In this document: positions 1 to 7,783 of the stretch, piece after piece
How positions within the stretch are numbered: position 1 is the stretch's first letter
Layout: each line of letters starts with the position of its first letter
Assembly (NCBI RefSeq): GCF_005404945.1
Contig: NZ_BJDG01000002.1
Span: forward strand, 1-64,000
Length of the DNA stretch: 64,000 bases
Origin: Lactiplantibacillus pingfangensis
Lineage (GTDB): Bacteria; Bacillota; Bacilli; Lactobacillales; Lactobacillaceae
Reading direction: 5' to 3'
Notes under the pieces: generated by a model
What the model saw: only the letters and a program-made list of their open reading frames with translations
What the model was told of the DNA's origin: nothing
Databases searched by the model: none
Position numbers and translations under genes: made by a program

Positions 1-33
1 TTCTAAAAACAACAATCAAAGGGGATTTAACTT

Positions 34-177
34 ATGAGCTTTTTCAATGATTTTCACATTTTACCAGGTACCCATACTTCATCATACACATCAAGTGTTT
101 CCAACGATATCTTCGGTGGTTTACACAGCTTTATCTTAAACTTAGTTTCAGCATTCAAAGGCTTGTTCTCAAAATAA
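34..177 (+). CDS. 47-aa micropeptide, tandem copy 1
   Basis: I do not recognise this family. The ORF encodes 47 residues starting MSFFNDFH and ending KGLFSK, with GGGG at 21-24 nine bases ahead of the ATG. There is no signal peptide. The N-terminal half is polar (TSSYTSS), and the C-terminal half (about residues 26-45) is a Phe/Leu/Ile-rich, potentially amphipathic helix. The gene at 228 is a second copy. Eight of the codon differences between the two are silent, and the five amino-acid changes all swap hydrophobic residues, which is the pattern of a translated and selected peptide. It lies upstream of an LPxTG surface protein. A secreted leaderless peptide, a surfactant-like peptide or a membrane-active regulator are possible; function is unknown. 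Confidence 0.75.
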   Translation: MSFFNDFHILPGTHTSSYTSSVSNDIFGGLHSFILNLVSAFKGLFSK

Positions 178-227
178 GCTCGCTTAAACTAACCAACAAT
201 ACTGACTAAAAAGGGAGGATTTACATC

Positions 228-365
228 ATGAGTTTTTTCAATGATTTTCACGTATTACCAGGTACCCATACTTCATCATATACATCAAGTGTTTCAAACG
301 ACATCTTTGGTGGTTTCCATAGCTTTGTTTTGAACTTAATCTCAGCACTTAAAGGTTTGTTCTAA
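228..365 (+). CDS. 45-aa micropeptide, tandem copy 2
   Basis: Duplicate of the preceding micropeptide gene, 50 bases downstream. It is preceded by a strong ribosome binding site, GGGAGG at 213-218, nine bases from the ATG. The protein differs from copy 1 at residues 9, 30, 34, 38 and 41 (all conservative hydrophobic swaps) and ends two residues earlier, at GLF. Residues 10-29 are identical in both copies. A G/C-rich hairpin follows at 381-403, so the pair may form its own short transcript. The function is not recognised; the context is a cell-surface locus. Confidence 0.78.
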   Translation: MSFFNDFHVLPGTHTSSYTSSVSNDIFGGFHSFVLNLISALKGLF

Positions 366-380
366 GCAACCATTGTGAGT

Positions 381-403
381 GGCCCCAGTCTCAGCACTGG
401 GCC
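381..403 (+). terminator. Hairpin downstream of micropeptide pair
   Basis: GGCCCCAGT at 381-389 pairs with ACTGGGCC at 396-403 with one bulged C. There is no T run directly after it, so it may stabilise the 3' end of the micropeptide transcript rather than act as a classical terminator. A second, weaker hairpin (about 430-459) and the palindrome AAAAAGCTTTTT near 472-483 follow before the next ribosome binding site. Confidence 0.4.
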
Positions 404-509
404 ATGACGCAACGCGTATAAGCGGATGAAGATGGTGGGTTGACAAACTTGTCACCCATCATTTTCGTAAAAAAAGCTTTTTAAGGTTGTATCCGGGGAG
501 GATATCCAA

Positions 510-2852
510 ATGTCAAAAGATAATCAAAAAATGACCGGTGATTCAGTTTATCGGGTAAAGATGTATAAAGATGGCAAAAAATGGGTTTATGCTGGTGCGA
601 CAACTTTAGCCTTAGCAGCTGGCCTCGTTTTTGCAAATGTTAACGCTTCAGCTGATACGGCAGCCAATGCTAGTTCAGCTGAACCACAAACGACGCAAGT
701 AGCGTCCGCTGCGACTGATACCAGTTCTGTATCACAAACGCAAACTGTCACGCCTACAGCTGCCGCTGCACCAACGACGGCACCAACTGCTGCGCCTACG
801 ACAGCACCAACCACTGCGCCAACAACTGCCGCAGCTGAAACGCCTGCCGCTACGGCCGCAGCCGTTAGTCAAGCTGCCCCTGTTGTTTCAGCACCAGCTT
901 CTGATGCTGCGGTTACAGTTAACAGTGCTGCCAGCGTAACGGTTACGTCGACTGCAGCTAGTCAAGCGACCTCAACGGCTGCTTCGCAAGTTGCAACCGG
1001 TGCCGGTGTTGTCAAGAAAGACAGTGCCGCACAAGGTGTTGGTGCGACGGTTGATGGGACCCAATTTAGTGCTGAAGCAGGGAAGAGCTACAATGTACAA
1101 GTAACTTTAACTAAGAATTCAGCGGTTGATTGGTCAAATACTAACGGTCAATTCAGCATTAAAGGTAACGTGGCTTCTGCTACTGGGACATGGAAGTTAG
1201 CTTCTTATGTCATTGGTGGTAAGACAACTACCTTAACTGACAACGATGCCGCTGCCATGGGTCCAATCGTCTACACGGCAATTGGCGACAATGATTCAGT
1301 TATTTTGAATTATGTTTATACGGCAACGACTTCTAGTGTGACCGGTGGGTTAGACTTTGAAGATGTGCCAGATGCTAATGCTGAAACTGATGTTACCAAG
1401 GTTGGCTGGAATTATGCCACGACCGTCACAACAGATGACAACACGACTACGCCAGTAGCAGATACTGATGATGTCAATGTTTATTACTTTGTTGTCGTTG
1501 GCATGAATGCTGATGGGACACCTAATGTTAAACGGATCAACGGCGCTGCCGATGATGCCGCAGCCGAAGTTGTTCAAAACGGTGATGTTGGTGGGACTTA
1601 TACCATTACACCTGCTGATTTAGCTGGTTACACCTACATTCCACAGGATCAAAGCAATGCCCAATATGCCTTAACTGGTACCCTTGCTAAGGGTGGTGCC
1701 CATGTTGCCTTGATGTACATGGAAAATACTGGTTTAACAACCAAGTATCAAACTGCCGATGGTAGCACAGTTGCTGCTGATCAAAACTTCGTCAATGGTG
1801 CTGATGGGACCTTGACGCGTGCTGGTGGTTCTTATGAAGTTACCGCACCTGCTGTTGACGGCTTTAATTACGTTGGTTACAAGATTGGTGACGACAGCAC
1901 TGTTCAAACTGGCAATATTGCCAAAGGCGCTTTAGCTGCTGGTAACAACGTCGTTACCTTCGTCTATGAAGCAATTCCTGCTGAAAAAGCTACGGTTACG
2001 GTCAACTATGTTGATGCAGCTGGTAAGGAAATCTCACCTGCTACTTCAACTGAATACACTGTTGGCGATCCATATACAGTTGGCACGCCAGCTATTGCCG
2101 GCTACACTTACAAGTCAGCTGATAATGATTTGACCGGGACGGTTGCCGGCAATACGACAATTACCTTAACTTATGTTGCTGATGCAACACCTGTTCAAAA
2201 GGGTACCGTAACGGTAAACTATTTGGATGATGCTGGTAACGTAATTTCACCTGCCACTTCAACCGAATACAGTGTTGGCGATGCGTACAGTGTTGACACA
2301 CCAGCTATTGATGGCTACACTTATAAGTCGGCCGATGCTGCTTTAAACGGCACTGTCGCTGGTGATTCAATTGTTAACTTGACATACGGTAAGAATGGTT
2401 CTGCCACGACCGCGCCAACAACTGAACCAACCACAGCACCTACTACAGCTCCAACAACTGCACCTACTACGGCGCCAACAACCGCGCCAACGACTGACCC
2501 AGACACGAGTGATCCAGATACGATCAATCCTGGCGATGACAACAACGGTGGGACAACGACTGCGCCAGCAACGACGCCAGAAGGCAATACCACTGCACCA
2601 GTTACTGATACCACTGTAAGTGGCGATACTTTGACTGCTAGCGATAATGGGACAGCCGGCGTTGTGCCAACGAGCACTGTCTTAAAGCCAGTTGTAAGTT
2701 CAGCTGACCAAGCAACTAAGTCAGATGCCAAGACTTTACCTCAAACAGATGAAGAAAATGGCACGGCTTTAGCTGTCTTAGGTCTTAGCACCTTAGTGAT
2801 GGGTTCAGCATTGTTCTTTGGCGCGACTAAACGTCGGAAGCACCAAGCTTAA
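510..2852 (+). CDS. LPxTG-anchored surface protein with KxYKxGKxW signal and MucBP-like repeats
   Basis: A 780-residue cell-wall protein. Residues 17-25 (KMYKDGKKW) match the KxYKxGKxW signal motif, followed by a hydrophobic segment and an Ala-rich probable cleavage region near residue 48. A Thr/Pro/Ala-rich stalk (PTTAPTT repeats) follows, then a folded region of about 290 residues. Two clear tandem MucBP-like repeats lie at about 497-560 and 566-630, both with VNYxDxxGxxISPATSTEY and the GYTYKSAD motif. A second PTTAPTT stalk and the sorting signal LPQTD (743-747), a hydrophobic helix and KRRK tail complete it. GGGGAGGA at 495-502 fixes the start. Sortase anchoring and adhesion to mucus or matrix are inferred from the family. 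KxYKxGKxW signals are often linked to accessory Sec export and glycosylation, which fits the neighbouring gene at 2956. Confidence 0.93.
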   Translation: MSKDNQKMTGDSVYRVKMYKDGKKWVYAGATTLALAAGLVFANVNASADTAANASSAEPQTTQVASAATDTSSVSQTQTVTPTAAAAPTTAPTAAPTTAPTTAPTTAAAETPAATAAAVSQAAPVVSAPASDAAVTVNSAASVTVTSTAASQATSTAASQVATGAGVVKKDSAAQGVGATVDGTQFSAEAGKSYNVQVTLTKNSAVDWSNTNGQFSIKGNVASATGTWKLASYVIGGKTTTLTDNDAAAMGPIVYTAIGDNDSVILNYVYTATTSSVTGGLDFEDVPDANAETDVTKVGWNYATTVTTDDNTTTPVADTDDVNVYYFVVVGMNADGTPNVKRINGAADDAAAEVVQNGDVGGTYTITPADLAGYTYIPQDQSNAQYALTGTLAKGGAHVALMYMENTGLTTKYQTADGSTVAADQNFVNGADGTLTRAGGSYEVTAPAVDGFNYVGYKIGDDSTVQTGNIAKGALAAGNNVVTFVYEAIPAEKATVTVNYVDAAGKEISPATSTEYTVGDPYTVGTPAIAGYTYKSADNDLTGTVAGNTTITLTYVADATPVQKGTVTVNYLDDAGNVISPATSTEYSVGDAYSVDTPAIDGYTYKSADAALNGTVAGDSIVNLTYGKNGSATTAPTTEPTTAPTTAPTTAPTTAPTTAPTTDPDTSDPDTINPGDDNNGGTTTAPATTPEGNTTAPVTDTTVSGDTLTASDNGTAGVVPTSTVLKPVVSSADQATKSDAKTLPQTDEENGTALAVLGLSTLVMGSALFFGATKRRKHQA

Positions 2853-2865
2853 TTATTAAAAAAGG

Positions 2866-2935
2866 CTTGATTATTTGCTGAACGGATGGAAAGATCAGTT
2901 CGCTGACCTTTCTATTCTTTGAGCAAACAATCAAG
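2866..2935 (+). promoter_or_regulatory. Long imperfect hairpin between surface protein and coiled-coil gene
   Basis: CTTGATTATTTGCT at 2866-2879 pairs with AGCAAACAATCAAG at 2922-2935, enclosing a second partial stem (GGAAAG with CTTTC). The T-rich stretch after it is short and runs directly into the GGAGG ribosome binding site of the next gene. It may be a leaky terminator or an mRNA processing and stability hairpin that sets the ratio of the two proteins. Confidence 0.55.
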
Positions 2936-2955
2936 TTTTATGGAGGAGTTGCATT

Positions 2956-4926
2956 ATGAAGATGTTCAGTTTAAAGCGCAAAGATAAAGATGAAGAATTT
3001 GCGAGTGATTCTGGGCGCGCGACGGCCACTTCAACTGTTGCCGCACAGAAGCCCAAAGATACCCAAAGTACCACCAGCCCAAGTACGCGGCCGACAAGCT
3101 CACGGCCAGCGAGAAGTACTAGTGCAACGACTTCGCCAACGACTCCCGTTAAAGGACAAAATCGGGTTAGTCAACGTCGTGCCAGCCAAAAGGCAGCTAA
3201 AAACAGCCAAGCACTAGAACGTGAAATGGCCGATTTGAACAAGCAATATCAAGTCTTACGGGGCGAATTAAAGGTTCAATTAGTTCAAGACCGTAAACAT
3301 GAAAGCCGTCAACGGGAAACGGTCGTTGCCGATCAAGCTAATTTAAGACAACAATTGGCAGATGCTAAGCTTGCCTTCAAAAACCAAGACAAGGTTGTCG
3401 AGAATAACGACGACGAACGCCAAGCCATGGTCACGAAGATTACGACTGAACAAACTGCTTATAATGATGCTAAAGCAACACTTGCCAAGAGTGATCAAAC
3501 TTTAAGTTCATTAGCTAAAAAGATCAGTAGTTCAGAAACAAGTTTAGCCGACTTACGCAAGACTGAAGCTGACATGCGGCAAGCCATTCAAGGCGAACAA
3601 GACTTGAAGAAGTTGTTTGTCCTCATGAAGCAACAAGAAAAGCAAGCACAGGACCTTTATTCAAAGAGTGACGCTATCAACAGTGAACTCGTTAAACTTC
3701 AAAAACGGGAACAATCTGAAACGCGGCAACGTGCGAACAAAGAACATGCCATTACGACTGCTGAAAAGGCGTTACATACTGCACAAGATTCCTTAGTAGC
3801 CTATGACCGTAAGAAGAAGAGTGCGGCTGATGAACAAGACCGGACATTGAACTTATTGAAGCAAAAAATCAATCGTTTACAACATGATTATGATCAAAAT
3901 GCGCAAAACGCTGCAAATCTTGAAAAGAAGATTACTGGTATTGATAACAAACTGCAATCAGATTACGGGACGACCCATTTGGTTTCACCAGTTGAGTTTG
4001 ACCAAACGTCTCGTTACTTCCTGTTCAGCAACGATTTAATCCAGTCACTGTCACCTGAGGAACAAACCTCAATTAAGATGGTGATGGGCTTATTAAGCGA
4101 TGAAGTCAAAAGTGCGCCGAGTGTCATTACGGTTAACTACAACGATAACTTACCAGCTATCTGGAAAGGCTATCATACCAATGACTTGGTTTCTAAGGAT
4201 GCTGGCTTATACAATTTGTACTATACGATTCAAGAAAAAGTACCTGGTGAAGTGGCCAAGACTAAGTTGGAATTGCCAGACAATCCAGCTTGGGAATACA
4301 AACGGAATGAAGCCAAGCAAATTGTCTCAATCTCAGATGATGGCGGCAATTTGATCATGGACTTGAAGTATCGCAAGGATGGGGCTATTTGGTATATTAC
4401 GTACTTTAACGGGTCAATTGCAACGCGTCGAGATGTCTACGATGCTGCTGGTTTCTTATCAGTCACACAATACCTCGACCGGTCAAATAACGCGCAAGTC
4501 ACCCTTGAAAACTTCTATCGTCCAGATCATTCCGTGGCGATGATCAAACAATATGGCAATAATCATGAATTATCCATTCAACTCGTCAATGAAGACGAAG
4601 CCATCACCAATGTTTTCCATTCTGAAGAGCAATTATTAGTATGGTGGTTAGAATCTGTGATGAAGCAACAAAACAGCGTCTTGTTAATGGGTGTTAACAC
4701 ACCGTTATTTGACGAATGCTTGAAAGCGACTGATGATAAATTCCGCATTTTGCCAATCGTTTCTGCTGATGATTTGGATAATGCGCATGTCAAGGATATC
4801 ATTGCCGGTAAGAGCCAGTTAACTTCGCTTGTGGCAACTGATCCTGATGTCCAAAAAGCGATTGAAAAACAAATGACGCGCGACTTGGAAATCACCGTGA
4901 TGCCCGATGTTGCGGAACGCGTCTAA
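2956..4926 (+). CDS. Coiled-coil protein with Gtf/Asp-like C-terminal region
   Basis: A 656-residue protein without signal peptide or membrane segment, preceded by TGGAGGAG. Residues 1-75 are basic and Ser/Thr/Pro-rich. About 75-335 are a long Gln/Lys/Glu-rich coiled coil. About 340-656 form a folded region with successive beta-type motifs (YFNGSIATRRDVYD, GFLSVTQYLDRSN, LENFYRPD) followed by VFHSEEQLLVWWLESV. That order resembles the extended beta-sheet domain of accessory-Sec glycosyltransferases GtfA/GtfB, but the protein stops before a full catalytic Rossmann domain. This resemblance is by eye only. Its place directly behind a KxYKxGKxW protein suggests a cytoplasmic partner in its export or glycosylation. 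Alternatives are a cytoskeletal or scaffold protein. Confidence 0.8.
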   Translation: MKMFSLKRKDKDEEFASDSGRATATSTVAAQKPKDTQSTTSPSTRPTSSRPARSTSATTSPTTPVKGQNRVSQRRASQKAAKNSQALEREMADLNKQYQVLRGELKVQLVQDRKHESRQRETVVADQANLRQQLADAKLAFKNQDKVVENNDDERQAMVTKITTEQTAYNDAKATLAKSDQTLSSLAKKISSSETSLADLRKTEADMRQAIQGEQDLKKLFVLMKQQEKQAQDLYSKSDAINSELVKLQKREQSETRQRANKEHAITTAEKALHTAQDSLVAYDRKKKSAADEQDRTLNLLKQKINRLQHDYDQNAQNAANLEKKITGIDNKLQSDYGTTHLVSPVEFDQTSRYFLFSNDLIQSLSPEEQTSIKMVMGLLSDEVKSAPSVITVNYNDNLPAIWKGYHTNDLVSKDAGLYNLYYTIQEKVPGEVAKTKLELPDNPAWEYKRNEAKQIVSISDDGGNLIMDLKYRKDGAIWYITYFNGSIATRRDVYDAAGFLSVTQYLDRSNNAQVTLENFYRPDHSVAMIKQYGNNHELSIQLVNEDEAITNVFHSEEQLLVWWLESVMKQQNSVLLMGVNTPLFDECLKATDDKFRILPIVSADDLDNAHVKDIIAGKSQLTSLVATDPDVQKAIEKQMTRDLEITVMPDVAERV

Positions 4927-4999
4927 GAGTAACAGTCGTGGGGGATACCAGCTAGACACGACGATCACAAATGGGGTTGGAGAATTGAAAGCTGATACT

Positions 5000-5473
5000 A
5001 TGGAAAAAAAAGAAAAATATAGCGACGAAGAGTTGTTTGATAAGATTTTAGTCGGGATGTCTTGGTTAGAAAGTCATCTACGCGAGATCATTCAAACGAT
5101 GGTTGCTGACTTTGATATCTCGTTTGAACAGTTCTTAATCCTGTACTACTTGGACCATAGTTCGGATCATCGGATTACGGTAAAGGAACTGGCAGCTGAT
5201 CGACACGTTTCTTCATCGGCAATTTCGAGAAAACTGACCTATTTAATTAATAATGATTTTATTATATTAAAAATCGATCCATATGATCGCCGTTATCGTT
5301 ACTTGACACTGACAAGCAAGGGCGAAACAGCTGCGCATCTGATTGAAAAGGTCAATGAAGGACGACTACAAAAGTTTTTGGATGAATTTGGCCGTATCCG
5401 AATGTCCGAATTAAGTGATGAGCTTAAGATGGTTAACAAGGTATTGGTTGATACTAAAGAAATAAAAGGGTAG
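5000..5473 (+). CDS. MarR-family transcriptional regulator
   Basis: About 157 residues from the ATG at 5000. The fold order matches MarR: an N-terminal dimer helix, a winged helix-turn-helix at about residues 55-110 (VKELAADRHVSSSAISRKLTYL, then the wing DPYDRRYRYLTLTSKGE), and a C-terminal dimer helix. The start is uncertain: a TTG at 4985 has GGGG eight bases upstream, while the ATG lies 17 bases from GGAG. It follows the coiled-coil gene by 73 bases on the same strand, so it may be co-transcribed and could regulate the surface locus. The ligand is unknown. Confidence 0.88.
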   Translation: MEKKEKYSDEELFDKILVGMSWLESHLREIIQTMVADFDISFEQFLILYYLDHSSDHRITVKELAADRHVSSSAISRKLTYLINNDFIILKIDPYDRRYRYLTLTSKGETAAHLIEKVNEGRLQKFLDEFGRIRMSELSDELKMVNKVLVDTKEIKG

Positions 5474-5477
5474 TTTG

Positions 5478-5509
5478 AAGCGACATCTCATTTGAGGTGT
5501 TGCTTTTTT
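5478..5509 (+). terminator. Rho-independent terminator after marR-type gene
   Basis: AGCGACATCTC and GAGGTGTTGCT form a stem with a short loop, followed directly by TTTTTT. It closes the surface-locus transcription unit. Confidence 0.8.
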
Positions 5510-5595
5510 GGTGGGGCTAAAGTTTGAAAGATCAAAATCGCCAGTAACTACTGGCATGTCAATGATTAGGGCATGAAGATTAGTTGACATGACCC

Positions 5596-5782
5596 GCTTC
5601 CGGTCGCCACTGATAACATGCGACCGTGGGACCGGATCAAGCCTGAGAAACGTCTTGAGCCTCGCCCGGAACCCTTGCACAAATCGCAAGTGTCCCGGAC
5701 CGTCCGTGGCGTAACGCCGGCAAAAAGCATGCCGACCCAACGCCACCATCATGACCGATGCTATCAGTGGCGACTTCCAGCT
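5596..5782 (+). repeat. Structured intergenic repeat A, copy 1
   Basis: About 187 bp starting GCTTCC and ending CCAGCT. The closing stem is GTCGCCACTGATA (5603-5615) against TATCAGTGGCGAC near the 3' end. Inside lie three hairpins: TCAAG/CTTGA, CTTGC/GCAAG, and GTGGCGT/ACGCCAC around a CGGC/GCCG inner stem. The copy at 28938 shares an extra 5' flank of about 80 bp with it (CATGTCA...TTGACATG inverted repeat at about 5557-5591). It begins 123 bases after the marR-type stop codon. No protein is credible across it. Confidence 0.85.
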
Positions 5783-6174
5783 AATTTGACAGTGTTTGCG
5801 AGTCCGTTTGTTCTTTCAACCTTCAGCTAAATTGGTTGACCGTTAGGATATGGGCGACCATCTTCAATTGTTGCTGAGTTTATATATATTGATGTAATGG
5901 CGTCTTCGCTGTCTTTAGCGGTGTCAATTTTTGGTAAACAAAATATTAGAGAGAGTAGAATCATCATAATTGTTGTATAAAATTGGATTGAAAGGTTTGG
6001 GGCATAGCTCAAACTTAGCCACTTTCGATGACTGAGCATTTCAGTAGGTTATGGGGGCCAATCTAAAAAGCAAGTCTTGAAAGATGTTTGTGGTGTAATT
6101 ACCAAGCCCATGTGCTAATGCCACGGACACAGCGAATTATATGGCATGCTAGATATAGATTGATCGTGGGTCCA

Positions 6175-6423
6175 AATTAAAATCACGTCAGTACGATTGT
6201 ATTAACGTGATTTTAATAAAACGGTCTGTATTCGAATGTCCCACTCCGGAAGTCAGTCGGTTAGTGTGGACGTGCTGAAATTTCTCTTAGCTGAGTGGGT
6301 TGCTCAGTTTAGAGAAAGGACAGCTTTCAAGATTTGTGGGCTTGACAAAGCTTGAAAGTGAGGCTGGCGACCGCTTTGTGGCGCCAACCGGTCCCAGCTC
6401 GGGAACACTAACCGACTGACTGG
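6175..6423 (+). repeat. Intergenic repeat C, copy 1, with 17-bp terminal inverted repeats
   Basis: The core 6251-6421 is bounded by AGTCAGTCGGTTAGTGT and its perfect inverse. Between the ends are three hairpins: TTCTCT..AGAGAA, CTTTCAAG/CTTGAAAG, and a hairpin with loop GACCGCTTTGTGGC. A left extension (6175-6250) holds AAAATCACGT/ACGTGATTTT and is also conserved in the inverted copy at 62591-62848. There is no transposase ORF. It resembles a MITE or a structured RNA repeat. About 5783-6174 holds no gene I can support; a degraded hairpin (GTGGTGTAAT..AATGCCAC, about 6090-6124) lies there. Confidence 0.8.
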
Positions 6424-6557
6424 AGGAATCTGGTTAAAGACTTTTGTTTTGAGCGCTAAGTATGTTGAACGGCAACGATTATTTTGAACTTACGGCGATT
6501 GTGCCATAATGAACTTTGTGGTAATTGCATGCGAATTGAAATGTTGAGTTTTAAGAA

Positions 6558-6606
6558 AACAAAAAAGCCGTCATACGAGGTGTTAGCGACCTCGTTGACG
6601 ACTTTC
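6558..6606 (-). terminator. Terminator of tRNA-Gln (minus strand)
   Basis: On the minus strand AAAGTCGTCAACGAGGT pairs with ACCTCGTATGACGGCTTT around a short loop, and the T run reads TTTTTTGTTTTC. It lies 13 bases beyond the tRNA 3' end. Confidence 0.85.
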
Positions 6607-6618
6607 AAAACATTAAAA

Positions 6619-6691
6619 TTGGGTATACTGGGCTCGAACCAGTAAATTACGGATTCAGAGTCCGCTGCCTTACCAATTTGGCGAATACCCA
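6619..6691 (-). tRNA. tRNA-Gln (anticodon CTG)
   Basis: The minus strand gives a full cloverleaf: acceptor TGGGTAT/ATACCCA, D arm GCCAAATTGGTAAGGC, anticodon arm GCGGA-CTCTGAA-TCCGT, T arm ACTGG-TTCGAGC-CCAGT, discriminator A. Positions 34-36 are CTG, reading CAG codons. The acceptor and D-arm sequence match bacterial tRNA-Gln. The gene stands alone with its own promoter and terminator. Confidence 0.92.
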
Positions 6692-6706
6692 ATAAACAAC
6701 TATTCA

Positions 6707-6735
6707 ATTTTAACTTTATGCACAAATCATGTCAA
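6707..6735 (-). promoter_or_regulatory. Promoter of tRNA-Gln (minus strand)
   Basis: Minus strand TTGACA (6730-6735), a 17-base spacer, then TAAAAT (6707-6712), about 16 bases ahead of the mature tRNA 5' end. Near-consensus sigma-A promoter. Confidence 0.8.
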
Positions 6736-6852
6736 CACTAATCCGATAAATAGGCCTTTTTTTTGCATATAAGCGTTCTGATGCAGGCCTTGTACTTTTT
6801 CCATCGACTGTTGTACGATTAAAATACGCATAAAAAGGAAAGCGGTGGTCAC

Positions 6853-7335
6853 ATGTTGTTGGTCGTCATAAGTTTTGTGGTGATTATTCTCGGAATCGTT
6901 TTGACGTTGTTGGCGGTGCGCGGTATGAGTAAGCAGCCGTTATTCACAGTGTCGGCTGGTGCGGATGCGACCACGGCCAAACGATTGTTTAATTTTTCGC
7001 CATTTATTGATTTTCGTCTGTGGGAGCGCGGCTTGGTCATTGTTGCGGGTGTTGTAGTAGTTGCGGCGATTGTTATGGCGCTGGTTGCCTTCAAGCAAGC
7101 GGCGACTCGATTATTTGCGCTCAGCTTTGATGTCGGCTTCTTAAGCTATTTGTTAGTCTTTCAACAGTGGCTACCAGCGCACTGTGTGCGCTTTTGGGAT
7201 CAATACCCACCTATTGATCAGAACTTTCAGCTAACGCCGGTCACGACCAGACAGCGGCATCTGAGTAGTCGTTGGTTGCGAACGCTCGGCTTATTGTTGA
7301 TTGCTGCTGGGGCAACCGGGTTCTTCTTCATTTAA
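6853..7335 (+). CDS. Integral membrane protein of unknown function
   Basis: 160 residues with an N-terminal membrane segment (about 2-22), a second pair in the middle (about 65-85 and 90-110) and a C-terminal one (about 142-160), so probably four helices. The family is not recognised. AAAGGAAAG lies upstream of the ATG. The next gene, also a small membrane protein, starts 18 bases after its stop, so the two are likely co-transcribed and may act together. Confidence 0.75.
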   Translation: MLLVVISFVVIILGIVLTLLAVRGMSKQPLFTVSAGADATTAKRLFNFSPFIDFRLWERGLVIVAGVVVVAAIVMALVAFKQAATRLFALSFDVGFLSYLLVFQQWLPAHCVRFWDQYPPIDQNFQLTPVTTRQRHLSSRWLRTLGLLLIAAGATGFFFI

Positions 7336-7352
7336 GAAAAGAGGGTGGTCGC

Positions 7353-7559
7353 GTGACGGCCAAAGATTTAACACGATTGTTTAATCATATTCGGCAACAG
7401 TTAATTGTGTGGGCAGTGACGGCGATTGGGTTAGCGGTAATGCGGACCTTCTTGTTACCGCAACTGCTGACATTTGTCTTCTGGTGTAGCGTGGCTTATT
7501 GCCTAATTTTGTTTATTGGCTTGGTTGTCGTGACAATTTGGCGATTAAGGGTGAAATGA
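7353..7559 (+). CDS. Small membrane protein
   Basis: 68 residues starting at GTG 7353, chosen because GAGGG at 7341-7345 lies seven bases upstream; earlier in-frame starts would overlap the previous gene. A charged N-terminus (TAKDLTRLFNHIRQQ) is followed by two hydrophobic helices (about residues 18-38 and 42-62). The family is not recognised. It probably forms a two-gene unit with the upstream membrane protein. Confidence 0.7.
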   Translation: MTAKDLTRLFNHIRQQLIVWAVTAIGLAVMRTFLLPQLLTFVFWCSVAYCLILFIGLVVVTIWRLRVK

Positions 7560-7563
7560 AGGA

Positions 7564-7592
7564 TTGACAACACCGCTATTTTTCGGTAAGAT
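7564..7592 (+). promoter_or_regulatory. Promoter of tRNA-Glu
   Basis: TTGACA (7564-7569), 17-base spacer, TAAGAT (7587-7592), 13 bases ahead of the mature tRNA 5' end. Confidence 0.8.
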
Positions 7593-7605
7593 AGTTATTG
7601 AATTT

Positions 7606-7678
7606 TGCCCGCTGGTCAAATTGGTTAAGACGTCGCCCTCTCAAGGCGGAGTTACGAGTTCGATCCTCGTGCGGGCGA
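7606..7678 (+). tRNA. tRNA-Glu (anticodon CTC)
   Basis: Cloverleaf: acceptor TGCCCGC/GCGGGCG, D arm GTCAAATTGGTTAAGAC, anticodon arm TCGCC-CTCTCAA-GGCGG, T arm ACGAG-TTCGATC-CTCGT, discriminator A at 7678. The anticodon is CTC, reading GAG. The D arm is typical of tRNA-Glu. Like the tRNA-Gln at 6619 it is a single-gene unit with a C34 anticodon. Confidence 0.9.
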
Positions 7679-7702
7679 TTTGACAACACCTTGGGAGAAC
7701 GA

Positions 7703-7748
7703 AAAGCTTTGATAAACACTGTTATGTCAGTGTTTGTTAAAGCTTTTT
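7703..7748 (+). terminator. Terminator of tRNA-Glu
   Basis: AAAGCTTTGATAAACACTG pairs with CAGTGTTTGTTAAAGCTTT around TTATGT and ends in a T run; 25 bases beyond the tRNA. Confidence 0.88.
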
Positions 7749-7783
7749 ATTTGGACAAATTGACGTTGGGTAAACAAATTAGG

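Noticed and set aside
2395-2731. Alternative frames in the Thr/Pro repeat region of the surface protein on both strands
   Set aside because: Low-complexity shadows of the PTTAPTT repeats.
5411-5752. Minus-strand reading frame over repeat A copy 1, also seen at copies 2, 3, 4 and 6
   Set aside because: Same cause: open frames arise on both strands of the GC-rich repeat; no start site and no protein-like conservation.
5618-5830. A plus-strand reading frame over repeat A copy 1, with similar frames in most other copies (MRPWDR... KSQVSRTVRG)
   Set aside because: The similarity comes from the repeat itself. Compensatory stem changes ignore the codon frame, indels between copies shift it, and no ribosome binding site is present.
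5474-6618. Possible insertion sequence because of terminal inverted repeats in repeat C
   Set aside because: No transposase frame between or near the ends, and the element is only about 170-250 bp; at most a MITE.
6853-7559. Toxin-antitoxin pair made of the two small membrane genes
   Set aside because: No toxin or antitoxin motif is visible; both are simply multi-helix membrane proteins.
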